DNA of 64,000 nucleotides. Origin: Nocardia mikamii NBRC 108933. GTDB lineage: Bacteria > Actinomycetota > Actinomycetes > Mycobacteriales > Mycobacteriaceae. Shown in pieces: positions 1 to 8,186 of this stretch (positions within the stretch are counted from its first letter, which is position 1; every line of letters begins with the position of its first letter). The position numbers were made by a program, and so were the translations under genes. Under the pieces are notes generated by a model that saw only the letters and a program-made list of their open reading frames with translations, did not search any database and had not been told where the DNA came from. Where the stretch lies: positions 1 through 64,000 of the forward strand of contig NZ_BDCM01000007.1 of NCBI RefSeq assembly GCF_001613505.1, in the 5' to 3' direction.

Positions 1-1416
1 CGACGGGGGTATTCGGTCTTCTTCGCCATTCCCTATGCCGCACCCCTGGTCGGTGTCCGCCGCTTCCAGGCCCCGGCTCCGCCGCGGCGATGGAGTGGTG
101 TGCGCGACGCGCGGAGGTTCGGATCCTCGGTTCCGCAGCCGATTCTCTGGCATCCCGGCGACGATCCGGAATGCCTCACCGTGAACGTGTGGACTCCCGA
201 TGCCGGCACCTCCGGGATGCCGGTCGTGGTGTGGCTGCACGGCGGCGCGTGCATGGGCGGCACCGCGGCCACAGCGGATTTCGACGGTGCGGCCTTCGCC
301 GCCGCAGGGGTCGTTCTCGTCACGATGAACTACCGAGTGGGCTACGAGGGCTTCGGCTGGGTCGACGACGCGCCGTGCAATCGCGGCGTACTCGACCAGA
401 TCGCCGCGCTCGGCTGGGTGCACGACAACATCGCCGCCTTCGGTGGCGATCCGGACGCGGTCACCCTGATCGGACAGTCGGCAGGTGCGTCGTCGGTCGT
501 GGGCCTGATGGCCGGCGATCGCGCACCCGATCTGTTCCGGCGCGGGATCGCGCAGAGCCCGGGGAAGATCTTCGTTCCCGCCGACGAGGCGCGTGCCGTG
601 TCGGCGATGATCACGTCGCAACTCGGCGTCCACCCGACGGCCGGCGCATTGGCAGCGCTGCCGTCCGAAGCGATACACGCGGTACAGATGGCGCCGGTGG
701 CCCTCATGGCGGCGGAGCCGGGCCGATGGACCCATCCGAACGCGCCGTACTCGATGATCATCGACGACGAATTGTTCGACGCCCCACCGTGGTTCGATCA
801 GCGAGCGTCCGGAACGAGCCGGGAACTCGTGTGCGGATTCACCACGGACGAGGCTCGGATGTTCACCGCGGATGTCGACCTGTCCGGCTCCGACCCCGTC
901 GAGACCGCCCGTGCCTGCGGGCTCGACGCGAACGCGGTCCGGACCTACCGCACGGGGAGTCCGGGCATCCGCGACGAGGAACTGCACGCTCTGATCCTCT
1001 CCGACGCCCTGTTCCGGATGCCCGCGCTGTGGTGCGCCGAGGCCGCCGCCGAGGCGGGAAACGACACCTACCTCTACGAGTTCGCATGGCCGAGCCCGGC
1101 ACGCGACGGCGCACTTCGGGCCTGCCACGGCCTCGACGTCCCCTTCACCTTCGATACCCCCCACGGCCCGCTCGCCGCGCAGCTCATCGGGCCGGAGATC
1201 CCGCCGGACTTCGCCGACCTCTCGGAGGCGATGCGCAACGCCTTCCTCGGCTTCGTCGCGACCGGCGACCCCGGATGGCCGCGTTTCGACATCACCGAAC
1301 GGATTCGCCGAATCTGGGCGACCCCGCCGGAGCTGGGCAGCGACACGCTGCCGACGTCCCGCCGGATCTGGCAGCGCCACCGCATCCCCGGCCGACCGAG
1401 CTCGGACGATGTCTGA
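1..1416 (+). CDS. Carboxylesterase, type B family (5' truncated by window)
   Basis: Alpha/beta-hydrolase that should hydrolyse carboxylic esters. The frame is open from base 1, and the first codons read as the usual family start (F-A-I-P-Y-A-A-P then R-R-F), so the true start lies upstream; the GTG at 100 is internal. 471 residues are visible. The oxyanion-hole motif HGGA is at visible residues 80-83, the nucleophile is Ser160 in GQSAG, and a His in a CHGLDVPF context (His376) fits the catalytic base. A D-E pair in a GFTTDEARMF context fits the acid region. No signal peptide can be judged because the N-terminus is missing. The family is clear; the substrate is unknown. Confidence 0.9.
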   Translation, partial: RRGYSVFFAIPYAAPLVGVRRFQAPAPPRRWSGVRDARRFGSSVPQPILWHPGDDPECLTVNVWTPDAGTSGMPVVVWLHGGACMGGTAATADFDGAAFAAAGVVLVTMNYRVGYEGFGWVDDAPCNRGVLDQIAALGWVHDNIAAFGGDPDAVTLIGQSAGASSVVGLMAGDRAPDLFRRGIAQSPGKIFVPADEARAVSAMITSQLGVHPTAGALAALPSEAIHAVQMAPVALMAAEPGRWTHPNAPYSMIIDDELFDAPPWFDQRASGTSRELVCGFTTDEARMFTADVDLSGSDPVETARACGLDANAVRTYRTGSPGIRDEELHALILSDALFRMPALWCAEAAAEAGNDTYLYEFAWPSPARDGALRACHGLDVPFTFDTPHGPLAAQLIGPEIPPDFADLSEAMRNAFLGFVATGDPGWPRFDITERIRRIWATPPELGSDTLPTSRRIWQRHRIPGRPSSDDV

Positions 1417-1472
1417 AAATTGAATAACTCGAAAGGCATACCCATCCGGCGCCGAGCGAGTTTGATGGAGAT

Positions 1473-1994
1473 GTGGACGGCACCACGATGTCGAGGCCGG
1501 TGAACCTGATGGTCGGAGCCGCCGCGAAGGCCGGCGGAGCTGCCGGGCGCGTGCTGGGATTCGGATTGGATGTCGCCCAGCGGGTGCCGGGTGTCGAGCC
1601 GGTGCTCGCGGAGCTCGGACAGCGGGGTGCCGAGACGCTGGAAGCCGTCGACGATCTCACCGAGCGGCTGCTGCGGGCGGTGATCGGCCGGATTGTGCGG
1701 ACCGCGGTCGGCGCCGTCGATCTCACGGCGATCGTCGTCGACAATGTGGATCTCGACGCGGTGGCCGAACGGATCGATGTCGACAAGATCATCGGGCGGG
1801 TCGACCTGGTCGGGCTGGCCGACACCGTGATCGACGGCGTCGATCTCCCCCGGATCATCCGCGAATCCACCGACTCCATGTCCGCGGAGGCGGTTCTCGG
1901 CATCCGAAGCCAGGGGATGCATGCGGACGACGCGGTCGCGGGGTTCGTCGGGAGATTGCTCCGGCGAGCACCGTCCGAATCGGGCGCGGAGTGA
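1473..1994 (+). CDS. Hypothetical actinobacterial protein paired with RDD protein
   Basis: 173 residues, unknown function. It has an Ala/Gly-rich N-terminal segment, then helix-like stretches with repeated V-D-L / D-x-V patterns (VDLTAIV, NVDLDAV, RVDLVGL, GVDLPRI), which look like an internal repeat about 20-25 residues long. There is no signal peptide or clear membrane span. I chose GTG 1473 because GGAG lies just upstream, although very close; ATG 1488 is the alternative start. Its stop overlaps the start of the RDD gene (GTGA, 1991-1994), so the two are translationally coupled and the protein probably works at the membrane with the RDD partner. Confidence 0.75.
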   Translation: MDGTTMSRPVNLMVGAAAKAGGAAGRVLGFGLDVAQRVPGVEPVLAELGQRGAETLEAVDDLTERLLRAVIGRIVRTAVGAVDLTAIVVDNVDLDAVAERIDVDKIIGRVDLVGLADTVIDGVDLPRIIRESTDSMSAEAVLGIRSQGMHADDAVAGFVGRLLRRAPSESGAE

Positions 1995-2443
1995 GCGCCC
2001 CTGCCCATGGCCCCGCCGGAATCGTGACCCGGTCGATCGCATCGGGGGTCGATATCGCCGTCGTCCTGGCGATCATGGCCGGGCTCTACCTGTGTCTGAC
2101 GTTCGCTCGACTGCTGTTCTCGCCGCAGGACTTCGCGTGGCCGGCCACCGGCGCGGTCATGTCGACGAGCATATTCATCGTGGTGTCGGTGCTGTACCTC
2201 ACCGGATGCTGGGCCGTGAGCGGTCGCACCGTCGGCGCCGTGATGATGGGACTGCGGGTGGTGAGCCGCGACGGCGAACTCGTGGGATGGCCGCGGGCCT
2301 TCCTGCGTGCGGTGTTCTGCGTGATGTTCGCTGTCGGATTGTTCTGGGTGGCGGTCGATTCGCGCCGGCACTCACTTCAAGACATCGTCCTGCGCACCAC
2401 AGTCGTCTACGACTGGCAACCGGAGTCCCATCCGGCGACGTAG
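1991..2443 (+). CDS. RDD family membrane protein
   Basis: 150 residues with about three hydrophobic spans (near residues 20-40, 55-75 and 105-125) and the loop pattern of RDD proteins (TVGAVMMGLRVVSRDG; later SRRHSLQDIV). RDD proteins are small polytopic membrane proteins of mostly unknown, possibly transport, function. The GTG start lies inside the stop of the preceding gene, so both are read as one unit. No regulator is adjacent. The classical first R-x3-D element is weak here (RSIASGVD). The family call is good; the role is not known. Confidence 0.85.
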   Translation: MSAPAHGPAGIVTRSIASGVDIAVVLAIMAGLYLCLTFARLLFSPQDFAWPATGAVMSTSIFIVVSVLYLTGCWAVSGRTVGAVMMGLRVVSRDGELVGWPRAFLRAVFCVMFAVGLFWVAVDSRRHSLQDIVLRTTVVYDWQPESHPAT

Positions 2444-2515
2444 GTGCGGGCCGCGGATGATCCGCCGACAACCCCGGAGGTTCGAGTGCGCCGTGGCCCT
2501 CGACCGTGTACCTGC

Positions 2516-3601
2516 TTATCCCCCTCCGACTTTCGGTGCCGTGGACGGTGGACGTGCGGTCGACGGAGCCTCCGGACGCGCCGACCTCGATTGCGGCGGG
2601 GGCGCGGTCGTCTTCGGTGCCGCCGTCGTCGCAGATCGCGTCGATGGGGTTGTCGGTGACCCGGATGTCGTCACGACCTCCGGCGACGGGGACGGCGTCG
2701 CACCCCCCGCGATCGTGGTCGTCGGGGTGGGTGTGGACATCGTCGTGGGCCTGGTCGGAGTGCGAGTAGGTGCCGTCGTCGCGGTGTCGGCCGGTGCCGT
2801 CGGCCTGGTGGTCCGCCGTGTGGTGGTCGGCGCTGTGATGGACGGCGCCGTCGTAGTCGGTGCTGTCGTAGTCGGTGCCGTCGGCGTGGTGGTCGGCAGT
2901 GTCGTGGTCGGCAGTGTCGTGGTCGGCAGTGTCATGGTCGGCGCTGTGGTGGTGGGCACTGCTGTGGTCGTCGTAGTCGGGTCGGCCGTCACCGTGACCG
3001 TCGATGTCTCCGCCGGGGCCGTGGACATCGGGGGTGGGACGACGAGGCCCGAGTCCGGCACGCCGGGCATGATCTGGATCGAAAGACTCGCGGTGGCTGA
3101 GAAACTCGCGCCCGCCGACTCGGCCCCCGAGGTCGGAGCCGAGGGATCAGTCGTCGTGGGCGGCGTGGATTCCGTCGCAGTGGCCGGGCCGGAACCCTGG
3201 TCGGTGGGATCGGCGGTCGCTGGGGCGGTTCCGGGATCGGCGGCCGCGTCGGTATCGCCCGAGACGTCGACCGGGACGGGGAGCTCGCTCGCGGCGTCGA
3301 AGGCCGTGCTCGCTTTCGCCGCGGCGATTTCGCTTCGCGTGGCACCGCCGTCGAAAGTCTGCACGGTGGCTTCGCCCGAATACGCCTGAGAATGGTCCAC
3401 ACGCACCGGCGGACCCGAATCCGCTCGCACCACGAGCGTTATGCCGATCGCCGTGGTCACCAACGCGGTGACCACACCCGCGCGCGAGAGCTGTTGCCGG
3501 AACCGATCTGCCGCAGGCTCCGCGGACGGCCGCCCGCACCACCGCGGAAATCGAGCCCGCGGCTCACCCACTCGGTTGTCGCTGTTGTCGATGGTTCGCA
3601 T
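2516..3601 (-). CDS. Single-pass membrane protein with mucin-like Thr/Pro-rich tail
   Basis: 361 residues from ATG 3601. The first 40 residues are basic and cytoplasmic, a single transmembrane span follows (about 41-58, AGVVTALVTTAIGITLVV), then about 300 low-complexity residues outside the membrane. The C-terminal part is dominated by TTT-P and TLP-TTT units, a composition that in actinobacteria often carries O-mannose. GGAGGAAG lies 14 nt upstream, a long spacing; an upstream extension to 3877 is open but looks non-coding. The repeats are visible in DNA as three near-identical 15-mers around 2893-2940. The long plus-strand Val/Gly-rich frame over this gene is its shadow. Probably a cell-surface protein; function unknown. 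Confidence 0.7.
   Translation of the reverse strand: MRTIDNSDNRVGEPRARFPRWCGRPSAEPAADRFRQQLSRAGVVTALVTTAIGITLVVRADSGPPVRVDHSQAYSGEATVQTFDGGATRSEIAAAKASTAFDAASELPVPVDVSGDTDAAADPGTAPATADPTDQGSGPATATESTPPTTTDPSAPTSGAESAGASFSATASLSIQIMPGVPDSGLVVPPPMSTAPAETSTVTVTADPTTTTTAVPTTTAPTMTLPTTTLPTTTLPTTTPTAPTTTAPTTTAPSITAPTTTRRTTRPTAPADTATTAPTRTPTRPTTMSTPTPTTTIAGGATPSPSPEVVTTSGSPTTPSTRSATTAAPKTTAPPPQSRSARPEAPSTARPPSTAPKVGGG
2893..2940. repeat. Tandem 15-bp repeat inside the Thr/Pro-rich coding region
   Basis: The unit gtcggcagtgtcgtg is repeated with small changes, encoding LPTTT steps on the minus strand. It could change length by slippage and so vary the length of the surface stalk. Confidence 0.7.
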
Positions 3602-3815
3602 CCTGCTACCGCTTTCTTCCTCCGGATGCTCCGTCCGCCGGGAAACGGTGATCACACCGTCTGCACCACCGAAAAACACGCCCGAGATTCGGACAGCGAA
3701 TTGCGGCAGTTCCGCGAACACCGAAACGCCGGCATTACGGTGTCGCCTCGCCGAACAGCTCGAGCGGGGCATCAATACGTCAATGTTGTGCCGAGAAGAA
3801 CAGCGCGCCCGGATT

Positions 3816-4313
3816 TCAGGCCCTGGAGTAGGGATCCACGTCGCGCAGCCGTTGCCGGTGGATTCGTTGCAATTCACCGGCGCGGGTGAGAAAGTCGGCG
3901 ATTATCTCGAGTTCGGCGGAGTCATACCAGCTCAGCAACATCTTGTAACTCTCGACGATCATGGGTACGACGAGTTGCTGTATGCGATAGGCCGCGAGGT
4001 CGGTCGCCATCACGATCACGCGACGACGATCGGTCGGATGCAGCGAACGGGCGATATAGCCCTGCTTCTCCAGCCGGTTCAGCATGATCGTGACACCGGC
4101 CGCGGTGATGCCGAGCCGTTCGGCCAGCATCCCCGGCGTCGTGGACTTCTCGTCGTCGGCCAGGACGATCTCCAGTGCCCGCCGGTCGGTCTCGTTCACG
4201 CCCAGTACCCGGATCAATTCGCGGGTCAGATCCTCGACGGTTCCGTGGTAGAACCCCAGGGCCCTTTTGAGTTCGGCCGAGATCCGGGCGGGTTCGATTG
4301 GTCTCGGGCACAC
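3816..4313 (-). CDS. MarR family transcriptional regulator
   Basis: 165 residues. It is a winged-helix DNA-binding protein: the recognition region reads MLAERLGITAAGVTIMLNRL (about 62-81) and the wing carries the D-R-R-R motif (HPTDRRRVIVMATD), diagnostic for MarR. Helices at both ends would form the dimer interface. The GTG start has GGGGAAAG about 5 nt upstream. It lies about 200 bp from the Thr/Pro-rich protein on the same strand. Its upstream region carries a 7-bp direct repeat (GTGAAAC/ATGAAAC, 4334-4347) that may be an operator. Ligand and targets are unknown. Confidence 0.9.
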   Translation of the reverse strand: MCPRPIEPARISAELKRALGFYHGTVEDLTRELIRVLGVNETDRRALEIVLADDEKSTTPGMLAERLGITAAGVTIMLNRLEKQGYIARSLHPTDRRRVIVMATDLAAYRIQQLVVPMIVESYKMLLSWYDSAELEIIADFLTRAGELQRIHRQRLRDVDPYSRA

Positions 4314-4772
4314 GAGCTTTCCCCTCGATCACTGTGAAACATGAAACCGCTCAAGAGAAGTCGCCGATCAGGGTGTGTGCACCATCATTTCCCCTGCGTA
4401 CGGTAGGAATCGCCGCCGGTCGCGTGAAGCGGGCATATGTGCTCCTGTCAATCGATATGGCCGACAACCCGAACGCGGCCGCCGAACATCGCGAAAGCTG
4501 GCACAGCCGCGGCCGCCGAAACGACCGTGGGCTGTGTCGGACATGCACTGTACGACACACCGACCCATGCGATACGGTGCATCACAGAATTCGGTCCGAG
4601 TGGCTGCCCTGCCCAAACGTGAAGCGGGGCAATCACTATGAGGAACCGTGGCCACATCGTCCGACCCGGGTGAGACCTGGGCCGGGTTGCTGATACAACC
4701 CGGTCCAGGCATGTTCACCACCGGCCGCCGGTGCGGACACCGGCCGTCACGCCGTGGCGCCTGCCCGCGAAA
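4314..4772. other. Intergenic region without a supported gene
   Basis: 459 bases upstream of the MarR gene and downstream of the secreted-protein gene. Several short frames overlap on both strands, but none has a ribosome site or recognisable protein. A (G/A)TGAAAC direct repeat at 4334-4347 lies just upstream of the MarR start. Nothing else stands out. Confidence 0.5.
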
Positions 4773-5390
4773 TCAGCTGACGGCAGTGGTGGTGAGGGTC
4801 GGCGACGGGTTCGGGTAACACGAGGTCGCGACATTGCCGACCAATGCGACGTTGGTCGTCATGGTCATTCCGGGACTGGTGTAACTGGTCCCCGCGTACT
4901 TGCTGGTGATCGGCGTTCCGGGGGTTCCGGCGGTGACATTGATGGTCACCGCCGGCGGCGTGAAGCTGGTGCCGCCGGCGATCGGACCCGGCACGGTCAG
5001 AACGACATTCCCACCCGACGTGGCGACGGTGCCGGCCACGGTACCCCCGGAGGCGGTGGCGGAGACCAATGTCGAATTCGCGGGAGTCGGAAAGGTCATC
5101 TTCAGGTTGCTGATGTTGTTCACGGTGAAGCCGGACGCCGAACTGGGCACCGACGACGAACCCGGCGTGAGGGTGATGGCCACCGCGGAACCCGACGCCG
5201 CCGAGCTCGGCGCGGTGCCGGTGACCGATGTGGTCATGCTCGAGGTCTGGCCGATCCCGAAAATGGTGCCCTTACAGCTCCAGTTCACGCTGACCGGGGC
5301 GGCATTTGCCGGGGCCGCCATACAAAAGACGGTGGCGACCGCCACCGGGGCGAGAACGCCGGCACGAACCAGGGAAGAGATGGATCTCAT
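4773..5390 (-). CDS. Secreted beta-rich protein of unknown function
   Basis: 205 residues. A Sec signal peptide is clear (MRSISSLVRAGVLAPVAVAT then an ANA cleavage site near residue 30). The mature part is rich in Ser, Thr, Gly, Ala and Val with beta-strand alternation and two Cys (WSCKGTIF near the mature N-terminus and TSCYPNP near the end), which could form a disulfide closing the domain. GGAG is 7 nt before ATG 5390, deciding this start over an in-frame ATG at 5498. Similar small secreted proteins are common in Nocardia and Streptomyces without a known activity. Transcribed alone. Confidence 0.8.
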   Translation of the reverse strand: MRSISSLVRAGVLAPVAVATVFCMAAPANAAPVSVNWSCKGTIFGIGQTSSMTTSVTGTAPSSAASGSAVAITLTPGSSSVPSSASGFTVNNISNLKMTFPTPANSTLVSATASGGTVAGTVATSGGNVVLTVPGPIAGGTSFTPPAVTINVTAGTPGTPITSKYAGTSYTSPGMTMTTNVALVGNVATSCYPNPSPTLTTTAVS

Positions 5391-5534
5391 GACTGACTCC
5401 AGAAAATGTAGAGCAACGTTACGACCGAATACCGGACCGCAACACCGAGTTTCTAAAATATAGCCTCTTCTCATCTTTCCATGGCCGAAATCGCGCAATC
5501 GAATCGAAAAGAAGATATCGTTATCCGCAATTAA

Positions 5535-5717
5535 TTATTCAGTCTGGAAAGTTAATTCCGGCAAGATTCTTTTAATAAAGTCATCCATTTCCGTGCCACC
5601 TATCGGCCGGAGCGCCGACAGGACCGTTCCTGCAATTCCCCCGAATACAAGGCTCGACCTGAGAATATATCCCCGCGCACCGATCGTCAGCTTTCGGGTG
5701 GTTACCGTTCGCGACAT
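5535..5717 (-). pseudogene. Possible remnant of a TetR-type regulator C-terminus
   Basis: A 60-codon frame in unusually AT-rich DNA. Its end (FGGIAGTVLSALRP then DDFIKRILPEL) resembles the last helices of TetR ligand-binding domains, but no DNA-binding half is present: an in-frame TGA lies directly before the ATG and no helix-turn-helix is recognisable upstream. No ribosome site is visible. It may be a decayed gene tail or a chance frame. The rest of 5391-5788 holds only AT-rich upstream DNA of the secreted-protein gene. Confidence 0.3.
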
Positions 5718-5788
5718 TCACCCCCACCGGGCCCGCATGCCAGTGGGACGTCAGGGCGATGCAAGAGCGCCGAGGCAGGGTTGCCGGT

Positions 5789-6724
5789 ATGACATGGCAC
5801 AGCGGCTGTCGAGCCGAGGGGAAGACGATTCTGGTCACCGGCGCCAGTGCGGGCATCGGATACTTCGTCGCGGAGCAACTCGCGGCCGTGGGCGCGACCG
5901 TTGCTCTGGGGTGCCGGGACACCACCAAGGCCGACCTCGCGATGCGGGCGATCCGAGCACGAGTGCCGGCCGCTCGAACGATGTCGGTGCGTGTGGACCT
6001 CGCGGAGCCGTCCTCGCTGCCGGCGACGGTCGACGCGCTCGGCGTCGAGTGCCTGGACGCGGTCGTGCTCAACGCCGGAATACTGCTCTCGGGCCCCGAG
6101 CGTCAGGTGAACGCGCGGGGATACGAATCGATGTTCGCGACGAACCATCTCGGGCATTTCGCGTTGGTCGCACATCTGGCGCCGATGCTGACGGCCGCCC
6201 CGCACGGCCGGGTGATCACAGTGGGCAGCTTCGCCGCGCGGTCGGAACGGCTGGATCTCACCGATCTGCAGTCGGAGCGCGATTACCGGCCGAAGCGCAC
6301 CTACGGACGATCGAAACTGGCGCAGACGCTGTTCGGCTTCGAACTGGATCGCCGGCTGCGGGCATGTGGCGCCGCCACCGCGAGCATCGTCGCCCATCCC
6401 GGTGGCGCGCTGGACTCGCTCACCCCGTCGCGGCCACCGCTGTTCGCCCACACCCCCGCCCAGCGCCTGCGCGGGCTGCCCGCGGGCGTTGTGCTGCACG
6501 GCAAACACGCCGGGGCCGACAGCATCGTCCGAGCCGCCCTCGACACCGCGATCACCGGCGGTGAGCTGTGGGGGCCCCGGGTTCTCGGCCTCCGCGGCCG
6601 GCCACACCGCGAAACACCTCACGCGCATATGACCGATCCGGACGTCGCGGCCGAGTTGTGGGCGGCCAGCGCCGAGCTCACGGGCGTCGATCCCCTCGTG
6701 TGTCCGGCTACGCCGATCCGGTGA
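5789..6724 (+). CDS. Short-chain dehydrogenase/reductase, retinol-dehydrogenase-like
   Basis: 311 residues, an NAD(P)-dependent oxidoreductase. The cofactor motif TGASAGIG is at residues 17-24, LNAG is in the usual place, and the catalytic Ser147, Tyr172 and Lys176 (YGRSK) are present. The length and the C-terminal extension after the catalytic site match the RDH/WWOX-type SDR group. I prefer ATG 5789, which has AGGG about 8 nt upstream; ATG 5759 is a possible longer start. It is monocistronic. The substrate cannot be told from sequence, though lipid-like alcohols or ketones are usual for the group. Confidence 0.85.
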   Translation: MTWHSGCRAEGKTILVTGASAGIGYFVAEQLAAVGATVALGCRDTTKADLAMRAIRARVPAARTMSVRVDLAEPSSLPATVDALGVECLDAVVLNAGILLSGPERQVNARGYESMFATNHLGHFALVAHLAPMLTAAPHGRVITVGSFAARSERLDLTDLQSERDYRPKRTYGRSKLAQTLFGFELDRRLRACGAATASIVAHPGGALDSLTPSRPPLFAHTPAQRLRGLPAGVVLHGKHAGADSIVRAALDTAITGGELWGPRVLGLRGRPHRETPHAHMTDPDVAAELWAASAELTGVDPLVCPATPIR

Positions 6725-6856
6725 CCGCGGGCGGCGTTCGCCGACCTCAGCGGGCGGAAACGCGGTCGGCAATGTGACGGCAAACCCCGGATTGCTCCCC
6801 GCCCTGTAGTAGCTTGACTGATTACCGTTGCTCGCCCGAGAAGAGCGGAGGGGCCG

Positions 6857-7060
6857 ATGCCCAACCAGCCCGCGGGAGGTTTGCGGTGGCTCGATCGCAC
6901 GGACGCGGCGGCGTTCTCCGCCGGCCGGGACGTGAATCTCGTCCTGGTGCCGGCGCGGATTACTCTCCGGCCCAAGGCAACTCACGCATGGGGGTATCGG
7001 CAAGACACCCTGCACGATTCGTGGCCGATGTTCGCGGCCGCGCTCGGCGCCGAGCAGTGA
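6857..7060 (+). CDS. Small hypothetical protein (67 aa)
   Basis: 67 residues preceded by a very good ribosome site (GGAGGGG, 3-4 nt before the ATG). The protein is soluble with a mixed composition (AFSAGRDVNLVLVPARITL and a W/H-containing C-terminal half). I do not recognise a family. Codon use matches the neighbours, and the strong ribosome site argues it is real. It lies between the SDR and the aromatic amino acid hydroxylase, same strand, with 300 bases before the latter, so an operon link is uncertain. Confidence 0.55.
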   Translation: MPNQPAGGLRWLDRTDAAAFSAGRDVNLVLVPARITLRPKATHAWGYRQDTLHDSWPMFAAALGAEQ

Positions 7061-7360
7061 AGGCGCTATGAACAATTCGGTTGAAAGGCGACAGATCAGA
7101 CAGCAGACCACCGCTTTCCCGGACACCTCGTTTCACTTTCGCGAGCCCCCTCGGGCAGCACAGGATTGTCACCTGAAATTCCGCGGAATGTATTGCGGGA
7201 AAACGCCTTCTACTTTACCCTTGCCGGCTTTGCCGATTTGTTTGCTGAAAATTCGGCCGGGGTACTCGCGCACACAGAACGCACCTATTGTCAGCGCCGA
7301 TCGATTCCGAGTGGTGATGACCTGCGCAACTTAGGCAACTCGAGGAGAGGATTGATTGCG
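7061..7360. other. Leader region upstream of the hydroxylase-NRPS locus
   Basis: 300 bases of lower GC content than the surroundings. A frame of 88 codons from ATG 7068 has no ribosome site or recognisable protein and is not called. The region probably holds the promoter of the 7361-13039 locus. No clear inverted repeat was found. Confidence 0.4.
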
Positions 7361-8125
7361 ATGACGGTTGGTCTCGACGTTCGGTCCGAGCGTGAGCGGG
7401 TCGCCCGCGCGTGCCGCCCGGGGCAGCCTCTGCCCGAATTCGTCTACAGCAGTGACGAAGACATCCTGTGGTCCCGCGTTTTCGTGACACTTCGCGCCAT
7501 GCACGAACAGCTCGCGTGCGCGGACTATCGTGCCGCGGCTCGCCTCGTTCAACTGCCCGCCGAGCGAGTACCGCAGATGAGCGAGGTGTCGCGCATGCTT
7601 CGTTCGCTGACCGGTTTCGCGTTGGCGCCGGCCATCGGAAGCCAACCGGGCCGCCTGTTCTACGGGCCGATGGCCGACGGCATCCTGCACGCCACTCCGG
7701 ACGTGCGGCCGGTGACCGAGCAATCGTTCTCGCCCGATCCGGACGTCATCCACGAACTGGTCGGACATGCGGTGATACTGGCCGATCCGGAATTCGCGGA
7801 GCTGTATCGCTGCTTCGGCCGCGCCGCCAACCGCGCCACCTCCGACGAGGAGCGCGCCGCGATCGCGCGGTTGTTCTGGTTCACCCTGGAGGTCGGCGTG
7901 GTCGCCGAAAAGGGGCACCCGCGAGCGTACGGAGCCGCGATCCTGTCCTCGGTGACGGAGATGGAGTCCTTCGTGAACGCGGAGCTGCGAGAGTTCCGGG
8001 TGCAGGACATACTCGCCGCCGATATCGACGACAGCATTTGTCAGCCTCTGCTCTTCGTCGCCGATTCGGTCAGCCGGATGATGGCGGAGGTAACGAGCTT
8101 CCTCCGGACGAGGGTCGGTTCGTGA
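7361..8125 (+). CDS. Aromatic amino acid hydroxylase (pterin-dependent)
   Basis: 254 residues. Non-haem iron, tetrahydropterin-dependent hydroxylase of the Phe/Tyr/Trp hydroxylase family. The iron ligands are visible as His131 and His136 (HELVGH, preceded by PDV) and Glu177 (FTLEVGVV). The length suits a bare bacterial catalytic domain without a regulatory domain. The start is ATG 7361 with GGAGAGG about 10 nt upstream; the frame is open further back, but that part is leader-like. It is followed after 61 nt by an NRPS with a Tyr-like specificity code and then a catechol O-methyltransferase, so it probably makes the hydroxylated aromatic amino acid (Tyr, m-Tyr or DOPA) for that pathway. Related NRPS-linked Phe 3-hydroxylases are known (PacX). 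Regiochemistry cannot be read here. Confidence 0.9.
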   Translation: MTVGLDVRSERERVARACRPGQPLPEFVYSSDEDILWSRVFVTLRAMHEQLACADYRAAARLVQLPAERVPQMSEVSRMLRSLTGFALAPAIGSQPGRLFYGPMADGILHATPDVRPVTEQSFSPDPDVIHELVGHAVILADPEFAELYRCFGRAANRATSDEERAAIARLFWFTLEVGVVAEKGHPRAYGAAILSSVTEMESFVNAELREFRVQDILAADIDDSICQPLLFVADSVSRMMAEVTSFLRTRVGS

Positions 8126-8186
8126 GGCCCCCGTATCGCACGATCCCCCGGACGACATCCGCGCCGGCGACGATGAAGGAATTGCG

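Noticed and set aside
90..1427. Arg-rich 445-codon frame over the carboxylesterase
   Set aside because: Out-of-phase shadow in GC-rich DNA; the overlapping frame carries all carboxylesterase motifs.
2457..3389. Long plus-strand Val/Gly-rich frame (310 codons)
   Set aside because: It is the mirror of the Thr/Pro-rich minus-strand gene. Its composition (V-V-V-G repeats) has no signal peptide logic and no ribosome site, while the minus frame has a clean membrane protein layout.
7068..7334. 88-codon frame in the leader of the hydroxylase gene
   Set aside because: No ribosome site, composition unlike a protein; region more likely a promoter/leader.
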